A stretch of DNA of 64,000 nucleotides from Lepidurus packardi (taxonomy: Eukaryota > Arthropoda > Branchiopoda > Notostraca > Triopsidae): NCBI GenBank assembly GCA_023053545.1, contig JAKZAN010000002.1, positions 12,520,790-12,584,789 on the forward strand, read 5' to 3'. Made by a program: the position numbers and the translations under genes. Below are positions 10,493 through 23,300 of the stretch, in pieces (position 1 is the stretch's first letter; each line of letters starts with the position of its first letter). The notes under the pieces were generated by a model. That model did not search any database, was not told the DNA's origin, and was given only the letters and a program-made list of their open reading frames with translations.

Positions 10493-11867
10493 CTTTATTT
10501 CGTCGAAAAAACGAAATATTTAATGGCTCCCTTTCCCTGTACCATATGCCTTCCCGGCAAGGTTCCTATTCCCATATTCGAAATTGTGATGCTTCGGCAT
10601 TACGAGCTCGAATATCGTGGATAGGAAACCGAGCAGGGGAGTTGGGAACAGGGAAAAGGGGCGAGGCTCTCAATTTTTGACGATTTTTCAAGGGGACCCC
10701 CTTGATCGTGCAGGGATCCTTATGGAAAAAAGCCCAGAAAACGCTTTCCCAGCTCGAAAAGGAGCCACGCCCCCTTTTTGGTCCAATCCACCAATAGGAT
10801 TCGTCCATTTTTTAGGCCCCGCCCCCTTTTTAGCGGATTTTTTTGAAAAAACACGCAAAAACATTCAAAATTGTCACTTTTATTGCAAAAATTACAGATA
10901 ATACAAAAAGGATATTTTTGGAAACTAGATTTTACGGGGAACATTTTGGTACAACAAATAAGGAATTCCAGTGGGAAGCAAAACATCTCATTTGCACAAT
11001 ATTAGAATCCCAATTTTCAGAGCTAAAAAAATCACAAAACAAAAATTCGAACAGATTTAGAAGGCAGCACTAGAACAATGTTTCTGGAGGGAAATATTTT
11101 TACAAGAAAAACAAAAAAATATGAAGCAATTCTTCTCAAAACTTTTTATAATAATACACAACGTCGAACCCACAGGGTGCTTTGCAGATTTGGAAGACAT
11201 ATTTGCAAGCCGCCGGATTGTGACACAAGGCCGACGAGTCCATAATCTTGTAAGGGACCAAATTAAAGTTACGAAAATGACGAGCAAATTGGTCCGATCC
11301 TGGACGCTGATTTCAAATGGAGAATCACAATCATTTCCTGCTTGATCAGATCTTCTGCCTAACAAAAGTTGTGTCATCTACTGTTTGTCGCTCTTCCATT
11401 GTAATTCACCATTATTACATCCTTATTTATATGTGAAACTAATTCACCTTCTGGAAGCTAGACGATGGAGGTTCTGCGGTTCTCTGACATGCTGCGGACA
11501 AATTCGCATCATGGGAACGAGGCAATACCGCGATGGATCACTTGAGATTGTTGCTTCATTTCCACTTCAACTATAATAAGATAAAAAAAATACCAATTAA
11601 TCAAATTGTTAAACGCATTCAAAAGAAAACTTACTTTTCGCTTTCCTTTCCGATCCTGGCAAAGAACTAAACCTGCAGTAGATTCGCATCCCTGGCCACC
11701 AGCCAGCGCGCAATGGTGACGTCTATCACCTCGTTGATGTTGATAATCAGCCAATCCCTCCAGACAGGGTTCCAGGCGTTGTAGCCACAAAAGTGAACAC
11801 CGATATCGCAGGACGAACACGGATATCGCACTGATTAGGTTAGCCACCGCCATAATTAACGTTCGAA

Positions 11868-12650
11868 CTGCCCGCCAAAGACCGCCACTGCTGTCTATGG
11901 TTAGCCACCGCCCTATTGAAAACCTCCAACGATGTTTTCAAAAGGAATTGCCCGCCAAAGACCGCCACTGCTGTCTATGGTTGGCCACCGCCCTAATGAA
12001 AACCTCCAACGATGTTTTCAAAAAGAATTGCCCGCCAAAGACCGCCACTGCTGTCTATGGTTAGCCACCGCCCTAATGAAAACCTCCAAGGATGTTTTCA
12101 ATAGAAGTTGCCCGCCAAAGACCGCCACTGCTGTCTTAGGTTAGCCACCATCACAATGAAAACCACCCAACGAAATCTTCATCATGAATTGTCCGCCAAA
12201 GACCGCCACTGCTGTCTAAGGTTAGCCACGACCCTATTGAAAACCTCCAACGATGTTTTCAAAAGGAATTGCCCGCCAAAGACCGCCACTGTTGTCTATG
12301 GTTAGCCACCGCCCTAATGAAAACCTCCAACGATGTTTTCAAAAGGAATTGCCCGCCAAAGACCGCCACTGCTGTCTTAGGTTAGCCACCATCACAATGA
12401 AAACCACCCAACGAAATCTTCATCATGAATTGTCCGCCAAAGACCGCCACTGCTGTCTAAGGTTAGCCACCACCCTATTGAAAACCTCCAACGATGTTTT
12501 CAAAAGGAATTGCCCGCCAAAGACCGCCACTGCTGTCTATGGTTAGCCACCGCCCTAATGAAAACCTCCAACGATGTTTTCAAAAGGAATTGCCCGCCAA
12601 AGACCGCCACTGCTGTCTAAGGTTAGCCACCGCCATAGTGAAGACCTCAA
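11868..12650. repeat. 80-bp satellite array with 241-bp higher-order repeat, unit 1
   Basis: Ten monomers of about 80 bp each carry the core CCGCCAAAGACCGCCACTG. Three monomer subtypes alternate, giving a 241-bp higher-order period. Open frames run through the array only because of the repeat phase and are not considered genes. Confidence 0.9.
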
Positions 12651-13647
12651 CGATGCTCGCCTGAAAGAAACAATGAGTAGTAAAAACTTATAAATGTAAA
12701 TTAAAGTGCTACAACAATCACTTCGAAGCTCCCCATGAACTTTAAACTGAAATCGGATTCGTTAGAAGTTGACCTCTTGGCACAGGATCACTTCTTCTTC
12801 TCCATCATTTCGCCACCGAAAACTAGAAGAAAAGGGAAAAATATCAGTACGCATGAAATCAATTCATAAACAAAATGTTTAAAACTTACAAATACGTGTG
12901 AACAAACACATCCGCAGAGGAAGGCTCCCAGAAAGAGTGAAAACGCAAAACGTATGAAAAGGATCAAACTTGTCCTGATTCGCGTTTGTAGACTTCCGGT
13001 AACACATAAAAAACAACAACACAAATTGCATAGAACATGTGAAAGCTATGGAGAAGGAGAAAAACTTGCCGAGTTTTGTGTTTGTAGACTTCCGACAGAC
13101 AAATAAAAAACAACAACACCAAGTTGCACACGTTTGAGACGTTCGTCAAGTCGACCTCACTTCTGCATTTCCGGTTCGAGACATCGTATGAACGTCGCAA
13201 CACCCAGTTGTCCTCCCCCTTTCGCCACCTTCCACCCACTTTAGTCGATTAACGTTACCAAAGATCCTGCAACGAAACGTAAAGTAGAAAAAAAGTAAGT
13301 AGTAAAAAGTAAGTATGTTTACAAACGAATCAAAATCTAAACTACATGGGAAAGAAAAAGATTATCTTTTACCTCGACCTCGCGAACACTCCGACTTACA
13401 AAAGTTGACTTTGGCTTCGCAGGCAATCTTGGAAACACCGCTGAATGCGAAGAAAGCTCACCAAGGGACCAACCCGAAGAACGGTCTATCGCGGCACTTT
13501 TCACTCTTGGAAACACTGGGATTTGAAGAAGGGGCATGAAGGAATCCCGAAGATCAGGCAAATGGGCGAAACTTCCACAGAAGAAACTTCCATCTGCACT
13601 TTTCGCTCTTGAATACACCGGGATTTGAAGAAAGGGGCATGAAGAAA

Positions 13648-13672
13648 TTGCCTGATCCCAAGGATCAGGCAA
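13648..13672. repeat. Perfect 11-bp hairpin, unit 1
   Basis: TTGCCTGATCC (13648-13658) and GGATCAGGCAA (13662-13672) are exact reverse complements around a 3-base loop. The hairpin sits in the second of two roughly 130-bp subrepeats; the first subrepeat has only the right arm. Confidence 0.75.
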
Positions 13673-15036
13673 ATGGGCGAAACTTCCATCCCTGCCTGGG
13701 CTGCGTTCTTCAGTAGAGGCTCCCCAAACCGTTGACCACCCGTTAACCATAGAAAAGCTTCGTTGTTACCATTAAAGACCTAATGAATGGCAACAACAAA
13801 GACTTTTCGCCGCCCAGGAAATTAAAAGTTGCGGCAAAAGACCTAACCGGCCAACAACACTTTAACTCCTGGCATACCTGTTCCTTCTGGTTCTCCTGGT
13901 TCCCACAGAAGGTAAGTAGCTACCTCCAAGTAGCAGAATATCAGCTTAGCAGATTAAAGTTGCAAATTCTGTCGACGGCGAAGGATGATGTAAGGCAGGG
14001 ATGAAGTAGAGAGCACACTTAACACCAACACATTTTTTGTTTACTGGCGTAGGCCTGACCAGAGTTTTGCCGAACACCACACTTAACACTTTAAACGCGC
14101 ACTTGAATTGACTCCAGGTTTTGGAAGATCCAATTCTTAATGTTTTCGAAGATAACGCTTAATCCGATTGGTAATGTTCAACATGCTTGGTAATGTTTAA
14201 CTATAAACTCACTACTAACTTTCACAAGGTCGCTGGAGAAAACCAAGTCTGCACTGATTGCTTGCTAGGGAGCAACTGACGTTATAGGGTTTCTTCAGGG
14301 TGCACATCCGTTCAAAGGCAACAAACTTGTGGAGTCGTTCTCTTGAAACTATCCGGACACGGTTTGATATTTATAAGAAAAACACATGCAGTGATACGCA
14401 GCTTCGGTTCGGGTTCGTCAATCCATGGTAGCGAATCAGAGAACGGCTTCCCAAACCGAAACTTCTGGCGAATTCTACTACGACGTGGGTCGAGGGCCAG
14501 AACCGAGACACTTCTTATGTCTTCGCTTTCTTCTAATGGACGGCGTTTTAACAACATAAAGGCACAATGTCATTGAAATGTTGTTAAGTAATAACGCAGG
14601 GGATCCAATGGATAGCCTATTTGAATAAAAACAACAACACTAGTATACAGAATTACAAAAATTAGAAGTCAAAACTTACTCCGCCTCTTCATCACCACAC
14701 CCGAATATAACGCCCTTTTCCTGCTGGCCTCACAATGCACCATCCTCCACAGGCCCCACAATGCACCCGAACCACGCCCACCAAAACCCAGAGAAGTTCA
14801 ATTTCAACAAAAAAAAATATATATAACTATATATATTCGCCAGGCTTGCATTAACTTTTAAATATAATACAAAGAAATAAATACAATGCAAACTTCTAGG
14901 GAATACAAGTCAATGGGCAATGGGCGAACCGTCAAATTTCTATAAATCGAAGAAAAGAAGGATGCTATCCTCACACTGTACACTGTCTGAGTCCATACAT
15001 TATAGTTATAGAAGTTTCAACATGTAAATAATATAA

Positions 15037-15106
15037 GTCCATGACCGCGTGGATAACTCGCACGACTGGGGACCCAAAGGTCCTCGGTTCGATTCCCGGT
15101 CGAGGC
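15037..15106 (+). other. tRNA-like segment, unit 2
   Basis: This is the duplicate of the tRNA-like segment at 10422, with the B box at 15086-15096 unchanged. The call carries the same doubt about the missing 5' acceptor arm. Confidence 0.6.
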
Positions 15107-16482
15107 ACTTTATTTCGTCGAAAAAACGAAATATTTAATGGCTCCCTTTCCCTGTACCATATGCCTTCCCGGCAAGGTTCCTATTCCCATATTCGAAATT
15201 GTGATGCTTCGGCATTACGAGCTCGAATATCGTGGATAGGAAACCGAGCAGGGGAGTTGGGAACAGGGAAAAGGGGCGAGTCTCTCAATTTTTGACGATT
15301 TTTCAAGGGGACCCCCTTGATCGTGCAGGGATCCTTATGGAAAAAAGCCCAGAAAACGCTTTCCCAGCTCGAAAAGGAGCCACGCCCCCTTTTTGGTCCA
15401 ATCCACCAATAGGATTCGTCCATTTTTTAGGCCCCGCCCCCTTTTTAGCGGATTTTTTTGAAAAAACACGCAAAAACATTCAAAATTGTCACTTTTATTG
15501 CAAAAATTACAGATAATACAAAAAGGATATTTTTGGAAACTAGATTTTACGGGGAACATTTTGGTACAACAAATAAGGAATTCCAGTGGGAAGCAAAACA
15601 TCTCATTTGCACAATATTAGAATCCCAATTTTCAGAGCTAAAAAAATCACAAAACAAAAATTCGAACAGATTTAGAAGGCAGCACTAGAACAATGTTTCT
15701 GGAGGGAAATATTTTTACAAGAAAAACAAAAAAATATGAAGCAATTCTTCTCAAAACTTTTTATAATAATACACAACGTCGAACCCACAGGGTGCTTTGC
15801 AGATTTGGAAGACATATTTGCAAGCCGCCGGATTGTGACACAAGGCCGACGAGTCCATAATCTTGTAAGGGACCAAATTAAAGTTACGAAAATGACGAGC
15901 AAATTGGTCCGATCCTGGACGCTGATTTCAAATGGAGAATCACAATCATTTCCTGCTTGATCAGATCTTCTGCCTAACAAAAGTTGTGTCATCTACTGTT
16001 TGTCGCTCTTCCATTGTAATTCACCATTATTACATCCTTATTTATATGTGAAACTAATTCACCTTCTGGAAGCTAGACGATGGAGGTTCTGCGGTTCTCT
16101 GACATGCTGCGGACAAATTCGCATCATGGGAACGAGGCAATACCGCGATGGATCACTTGAGATTGTTGCTTCATTTCCACTTCAACTATAATAAGATAAA
16201 AAAAATACCAATTAATCAAATTGTTAAACGCATTCAAAAGAAAACTTACTTTTCGCTTTCCTTTCCGATCCTGGCAAAGAACTAAACCTGCAGTAGATTC
16301 GCATCCCTGGCCACCAGCCAGCGCGCAATGGTGACGTCTATCACCTCGTTGATGTTGATAATCAGCCAATCCCTCCAGACAGGGTTCCAGGCGTTGTAGC
16401 CACAAAAGTGAACACCGATATCGCAGGACGAACACGGATATCGCACTGATTAGGTTAGCCACCGCCATAATTAACGTTCGAA

Positions 16483-17745
16483 CTGCCCGCCAAAGACCGC
16501 CACTGCTGTCTATGGTTAGCCACCGCCCTATTGAAAACCTCCAACGATGTTTTCAAAAGGAATTGCCCGCCAAAGACCGCCACTGCTGTCTATGGTTGGC
16601 CACCGCCCTAATGAAAACCTCCAACGATGTTTTCAAAAAGAATTGCCCGCCAAAGACCGCCACTGCTGTCTATGGTTAGCCACCGCCCTAATGAAAACCT
16701 CCAAGGATGTTTTCAATAGAAGTTGCCCGCCAAAGACCGCCACTGCTGTCTTAGGTTAGCCACCATCACAATGAAAACCACCCAACGAAATCTTCATCAT
16801 GAATTGTCCGCCAAAGACCGCCACTGCTGTCTAAGGTTAGCCACGACCCTATTGAAAACCTCCAACGATGTTTTCAAAAGGAATTGCCCGCCAAAGACCG
16901 CCACTGTTGTCTATGGTTAGCCACCGCCCTAATGAAAACCTCCAACGATGTTTTCAAAAGGAATTGCCCGCCAAAGACCGCCACTGCTGTCTTAGGTTAG
17001 CCACCATCACAATGAAAACCACCCAACGATATCTTCATCATGAATTGTCCGCCAAAGACCGCCACTGCTGTCTAAGGTTAGCCACCACCCGATTGAAAAC
17101 CTCCAACGATGTTTTCAAAAGGAATTGCCCGCCAAAGACCGCCACTGTTGTCTATGGTTAGCCACCGCCCTAATGAAAACCTCCAACGATGTTTTCAAAA
17201 GGAATTGCCCGCCAAAGACCGCCACTGCTGTCTTAGGTTAGCCACCATCACAATGAAAACCACCCAACGAAATCTTCATCATGAATTGTCCGCCAAAGAC
17301 CGCCACTGCTGTCTAAGGTTAGCCACGACCCTATTGAAAACCTCCAACGATGTTTTCAAAAGGAATTGCCCGCCAAAGACCGCCACTGTTGTCTATGGTT
17401 AGCCACCGCCCTAATGAAAACCTCCAACGATGTTTTCAAAAGGAATTGCCCGCCAAAGACCGCCACTGCTGTCTTAGGTTAGCCACCATCACAATGAAAA
17501 CCACCCAACGAAATCTTCATCATGAATTGTCCGCCAAAGACCGCCACTGCTGTCTAAGGTTAGCCACCACCCTATTGAAAACCTCCAACGATGTTTTCAA
17601 AAGGAATTGCCCGCCAAAGACCGCCACTGCTGTCTATGGTTAGCCACCGCCCTAATGAAAACCTCCAACGATGTTTTCAAAAGGAATTGCCCGCCAAAGA
17701 CCGCCACTGCTGTCTAAGGTTAGCCACCGCCATAGTGAAGACCTC
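16483..17745. repeat. 80-bp satellite array with 241-bp higher-order repeat, unit 2
   Basis: Sixteen monomers are present against ten in unit 1. The extra six equal two full 241-bp higher-order repeats, the pattern expected from unequal exchange in register. Confidence 0.9.
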
Positions 17746-18743
17746 AACGATGCTCGCCTGAAAGAAACAATGAGTAGTAAAAACTTATAAATGTAAATTA
17801 AAGTGCTACAACAATCACTTCGAAGCTCCCCATGAACTTTAAACTGAAATCGGATTCGTTAGAAGTTGACCTCTTGGCACAGGATCACTTCTTCTTCTCC
17901 ATCATTTCGCCACCGAAAACTAGAAGAAAAGGGAAAAATATCAGTACGCATGAAATCAATTCATAAACAAAATGTTTAAAACTTACAAATACGTGTGAAC
18001 AAACACATCCGCAGAGGAAGGCTCCCAGAAAGAGTGAAAACGCAAAACGTATGAAAAGGATCAAACTTGTCCTGATTCGCGTTTGTAGACTTCCGGTAAC
18101 ACATAAAAAACAACAACACAAATTGCATAGAACATGTGAAAGCTATGGAGAAGGAGAAAAACTTGCCGAGTTTTGTGTTTGTAGACTTCCGACAGACAAA
18201 TAAAAAACAACAACACCAAGTTGCACACGTTTGAGACGTTCGTCAAGTCGACCTCACTTCTGCATTTCCGGTTCGAGACATCGTATGAACGTCGCAACAC
18301 CCAGTTGTCCTCCCCCTTTCGCCACCTTCCACCCACTTTAGTCGATTAACGTTACCAAAGATCCTGCAACGAAACGTAAAGTAGAAAAAAGTAAGTAGTA
18401 AAAAGTAAGTATGTTTACAAACGAATCAAAATCTAAACTACATGGGAAAGAAAAAGATTATCTTTTACCTCGACCTCGCGAACACTCCGACTTACAAAAG
18501 TTGACTTTGGCTTCGCAGGCAATCTTGGAAACACCGCTGAATGCGAAGAAAGCTCACCAAGGGACCAACCCGAAGAACGGTCTATCGCGGCACTTTTCAC
18601 TCTTGGAAACACTGGGATTTGAAGAAGGGGCATGAAGGAATCCCGAAGATCAGGCAAATGGGCGAAACTTCCACAGAAGAAACTTCCATCTGCACTTTTC
18701 GCTCTTGAATACACCGGGATTTGAAGAAAGGGGCATGAAGAAA

Positions 18744-18768
18744 TTGCCTGATCCCAAGGATCAGGCAA
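18744..18768. repeat. Perfect 11-bp hairpin, unit 2
   Basis: This is the duplicate of the hairpin at 13648-13672, with arms and loop identical. Confidence 0.75.
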
Positions 18769-19687
18769 ATGGGCGAAACTTCCATCCCTGCCTGGGCTGC
18801 GTTCTTCAGTAGAGGCTCCCCAAACCGTTGACCACCCGTTAACCATAGAAAAGCTTCGTTGTTACCATTAAAGACCTAATGAATGGCAACAACAAAGACT
18901 TTTCGCCGCCCAGGAAATTAAAAGTTGCGGCAAAAGACCTAACCGGCCAACAACACTTTAACTCCTGGCATACCTGTTCCTTCTGGTTCTCCTGGTTCCC
19001 ACAGAAGGTAAGTAGCTACCTCCAAGTAGCAGAATATCAGCTTAGCAGATTAAAGTTGCAAATTCTGTCGACGGCGAAGGATGATGTAAGGCAGGGATGA
19101 AGTAGAGAGCACACTTAACACCAACACATTTTTTGTTTACTGGCGTAGGCCTGACCAGAGTTTTGCCGAACACCACACTTAACACTTTAAACGCGCACTT
19201 GAATTGACTCCAGGTTTTGGAAGATCCAATTCTTAATGTTTTCGAAGATAACGCTTAATCCGATTGGTAATGTTCAACATGCTTGGTAATGTTTAACTAT
19301 AAACTCACTACTAACTTTCACAAGGTCGCTGGAGAAAACCAAGTCTGCACTGATTGCTTGCTAGGGAGCAACTGACGTTATAGGGTTTCTTCAGGGTGCA
19401 CATCCGTTCAAAGGCAACAAACTTGTGGAGTCGTTCTCTTGAAACTATCCGGACACGGTTTGATGTTTATAAGAAAAACACATGCAGTGATACGCAGCTT
19501 CGGTTCGGGTTCGTCAATCCATGGTAGCGAACCAGAGAACGGCTTCCCAAACCGAAACTTCTGGCGAATTCTACTACGACGTGGGTCGAGGGCCAGAACC
19601 GAGACACTTCTTATGTCTTCGCTTTCTTCTAATGGACGGCGTTTAACAACATAAAGGCACAATGTCATTGAAATGTTGTTAAGTAAT

Positions 19688-19720
19688 AACGCAGGGGATC
19701 CAATGGATAGCCTATTTGAA
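19688..19720. repeat. Third, partial copy of the duplication junction
   Basis: These 33 bp repeat the start of each large unit and then run into unrelated sequence at 19721. Two units and three junction copies are what unequal exchange or microhomology-driven duplication would leave. Confidence 0.85.
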
Positions 19721-20314
19721 CTTGTTCGACTTTGCCAGCGCGACTGAGGCTGCAAGTTGGACAAAGCGCCGGTTGCGGCCGTTAGCGTAACGAGCTATTG
19801 AATTTGAATAGCGTAACGCGCGCTATTCAAATTCTATGGAATTGTCTAAAACAGATTTTTCTTAGGCTTCACTTTTGGCATTACAGCATTATTCCTTATG
19901 TCAAAAAGCCCAGAAAAAGCTTCTCTTCGCTCTTTATTTCAAAAATTGCAAATCGTAAAATGAAAATCGCTTGCATTTATGAATACTTTCAAGGTTTTTA
20001 CACATGACACAAATGTATTTTCAAGATAAATATAAACCTACAAGAGAAAACATTCTAAACAATCAAAGAATGTTCCAGTCAAGCTTCTAAGAGATCGCCG
20101 CATACCAGTTCCCCTTTAGCCAGGCCACATCTACCTACACAAGAACACTGTGAGGCAGGAAGGTCACCGGCAATTACAAAATAAAAACAGCGAGGAAAAA
20201 GATTTATACAAAACAGTAGCCAAATTGGCAGATCTCACACATCACACACACTTTCCACTTCAGCCCAGGTAAGAAATCTCTCTAATAACAACTCAGAAAA
20301 CGAGGCAATTCTCA
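19721..20314. other. Intergenic / sidekick 3' flank, with a 14-bp inverted repeat
   Basis: No coding exon is seen. GAATTTGAATAGCG (19800-19813) and its exact reverse complement (19821-19834) flank a 7-base loop. On the minus strand an AATAAA (plus TTTATT at 19933-19938) lies about 380 nt past the sidekick stop and could be its poly(A) signal. Confidence 0.5.
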
Positions 20315-23300
20315 CTACACAAACGATGAGAAACCCGGCAGTGGTGCTCGAGACCGAGCCATGTTATTCATAACAATTTGTCCCCCATTTAAACTCATTA
20401 CTGCACTTCCTTCTTGCTCAGAATCCGTGTAACTTGAATAATTCTTAACCGGCTTCTGTCGCTTCCAAGATTGCCTCAGCGTGTCGTTCACGTTCGCATA
20501 ATGATTCACAAAGGAATGCGGATCCGATTGCGCGCTTCCATCCTCGGAATCCGATTCGTTCGAATCAGTCGAACTCAATTCCGAAGGCTTTTCTGTCAAA
20601 CTACTATCATCCACGTTGTCGTCGTAAGCTTTCCCACTGTCGTCATCGCTTTGATAAGGCATTGACGACGGAGTGGGACGCGGAGGCGGTTTCCCTCGCG
20701 GTAAAGTATCGCGTGACATGACAGTTCCCACAGCTGAATGCCGATTCAACGTACTTCTCGACAGGGAGTTGACTCGCTTGGAAGTAGAACGTAACTCAAA
20801 GGCAAAGCCAGTGTCGTCATTCGTCAAACTCTCTTCAAGAGTTTTCTGAGCTTCACCTGAACGGACGAAACGAAGAAATTAGACAATCAAAACTAATCAA
20901 AACTAAAATCCTATTAAAATTACAATGATTAACTAAATTAAAATTACGCAAAAAGCTAGAAAAAAAATTCCAATATAATAATAATAAAAAAAAAAGCTAG
21001 AAAATAAAGGAATATAATAAGTATATACAATAATGATAGTAATATTTCAATATACAAAAATTAAGGAGAAATAAAAAGGTAACTTACTCTTGTACTTTTG
21101 ACTCTTGGTCTTGATGCAAAGGGTAGCGACGACTAAGGTAATGACTACCACTGAACAGGCGGCTAAGGTCACTAGGAACCAAGTTTGGTGATAAAAAGGC
21201 TTCTGCTGCAGGTATCCGTATTCCATGTAGAGTTTCGAAGGCGTTAAGATGGGTTCTTGGGTGGAAACTGGGCAGGACACTCCATATTTGTTAAAGGCGA
21301 GTACACGAAAGGTATATGAGCTGGACGGCATCAAATTTTGATAGGATATGGCGTATTCTGTCATCACGCCACTGTCGGTGCGAACTACAGGCTGCCATTT
21401 GTCTTCATCTAAGTATTGTAAAGCAAAATCCTTATTAACTTGATCCATTTCATCTTTCTAATCCTTCTAAATCCTTCAAAATCACTTCTAAAGTGAACGA
21501 AAGTGCAAGTAAAGCCAATACAACGGTTAGTAAACACCTCAAATATTGAATTTAGGTAAGGAATATTGAAACTGTGAACACTAGGAGCATTCGCAGGAGA
21601 GAAAAAGAGCGGAAAACTTACGCCAAATGGAAACGTCTAAAATAAGAGGCCACCACCCAATCAATCAAGGAGGAGAAAACGTGTAGGGACAAAAAAAAGC
21701 AAGAAAAATACCGAGTAAAGTAAAGAGAAAAGATTTTAAGTGGGGAATTTTGAGTGAGTATAGTGAATTCTGTTCTTTTTTACCTTTCTTTTTGCTCTCA
21801 ATGTAATACCCGATTACGGCATCCTTGCCCGATAATCCATTTTCCCATTTGAGAATGACTGCAGCCACAGTGCGGGCTAAATGCAAGTCTCGTAAGGCAC
21901 CAGGAGACCCTGGTTGGGGTCCTGTGCTCACATTAGCTGCTGAGGCTGGGCCGTAACCCACGGTTAAGGCGCTAACCGAGAAGACATAGCGAACTTCTTC
22001 TTCCAAGTTGAAAACCGACAGTGAAGTTCCATTCACTTTCTGCTTCACTTGCTTGCTAAAGTCGACTAAAAACGAAAAACCATACAATGTTAGCTAAAAA
22101 TACGTTCAAGGAATGAAAAGAATCTGCTTTAAGATACCTTCATTGTTCTTTTCCGTTTCATAAGTTACCAAATAACCTAAAATCTCTCCGTTTCGTTTCC
22201 GGGGAGGATCCCAACTCACTCTCAGACTGTTCATTGTTATGTCCGTAAACTGAAGTGGGCCAGAACTTTCCGGAATGCCCTAAACAAAAACAAAACATAA
22301 AATTAAACCATATACCTCAGCTAGTAACATTCAGAAATAACACTAATGAGGAGATGTAATAATATTACAGGAAAGCATCCAAATGCCTTGCACAGCTAAT
22401 AAAACGGTATTTCCTCGCATAGCTAATAGTAAAGGCATATAAAAGTATAATCTTGCACAGCTAGTAAACACAACTGTGAAATTTAAAGCTTAAGATCGAT
22501 TTAAAGAATACTATCAATACAAAAAAGTTCGATTAATGTATCACAAATTGGATAGATACTTTGGATAGAAAAAATAAGTTCTACATCGATTTAAAGCATA
22601 CTATCAATACAAAAAAGTTCGATTAATCGATCACAAATTGGATAGACACTTTGGATAGAAAAAATAAGTTCTAAATCGATTTAAAGCATACTATCAATAC
22701 AAAAAAGTTCGATTAGTCGATCTCGAATTGGATAGATACTTTGGATAGAAAGAAGCAAGTTCTAAATCGATTTAAATAGCTGTCAATGAAAAACTCGATA
22801 ACTCGATCACAAGCTGGAATATTTACTTTAGAATATTAGAATAGTTTAATTTACTTGTAACGTTGTGGCGGTAGCTTGAATAGATCTGGGTCCATCTCCA
22901 GCTGGGTTGAAAGCCAATACAGAAACACTGTACGTCGTGTACATTTCTAGAAAGGAAAGCGAATGGGCGGTGGCAGAAGCTGGTACCACCTCCATTTCCT
23001 CCTTTTCGAGTCCTTCGCCTTGGGCCAAATACAAGACCTTGTACCCTAAAAGATCCCCATTTTGCTCGTTTATCCCTGGCGCTGCCCAAGTGAGTCTTAA
23101 TTCCGTTGGCGACGTTGAAACCAACGTCAGATTCCGCGGTTCTCCCGTAGGAACTGCTTCGCCTACAAATACTGTCGCTGGTGGGGAAGGCGGTCCTTTT
23201 CCTTGTGAATTAGCTGCGGTTACTGTCACCTCGTAGTTGTGATCCCTCACAAGCCCATCCAGTACTATATACGATGACTAAAAAGGAAAAAAAATCATAT

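Larger units (their letters stand above)
9978..14592. repeat. Large tandem duplication, unit 1 (4615 bp)
   Basis: This unit begins with a 33-bp segment, starting aacgcaggggatcc, that recurs at 14593 and 19688. The unit is almost identical to the next one, with scattered single-base differences (for example around 10034, 10344 and 10407). Inside are a tRNA-like segment (10422-10492), an 80-bp satellite (11868-12650), a 130-bp subrepeat with a hairpin (13505-13690) and AT-rich sequence. I find no recognised protein domain. GC-box-like cacgccccc and CCAAT stretches occur at 10766-10830 but no gene start is evident. Confidence 0.9.
14593..19687. repeat. Large tandem duplication, unit 2 (5095 bp)
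   Basis: This is a head-to-tail copy of 9978-14592. It is longer by 480 bp, almost all of which is two extra 241-bp higher-order satellite repeats. Outside the satellite the units differ at only a few positions, for example ggcgtttt against ggcgttt near the end. The closeness points to a recent duplication, ongoing homogenisation or an assembly artefact. Confidence 0.9.

Noticed and set aside
11932-12546. Open frames of 65-97 codons across the 80-bp satellite
   Set aside because: They follow the repeat period, have no domain, and the same occurs in unit 2. Not genes.
11868-12650. Possible CRISPR-like array
   Set aside because: Monomers are contiguous with no unique spacers, and the window is animal DNA. 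It is satellite.
13337-13750. 137-codon minus-strand frame with internal repeats, duplicated at 18433-18846
   Set aside because: The repeats come from the 130-bp DNA subrepeat and there is no recognisable domain, promoter or splice support.
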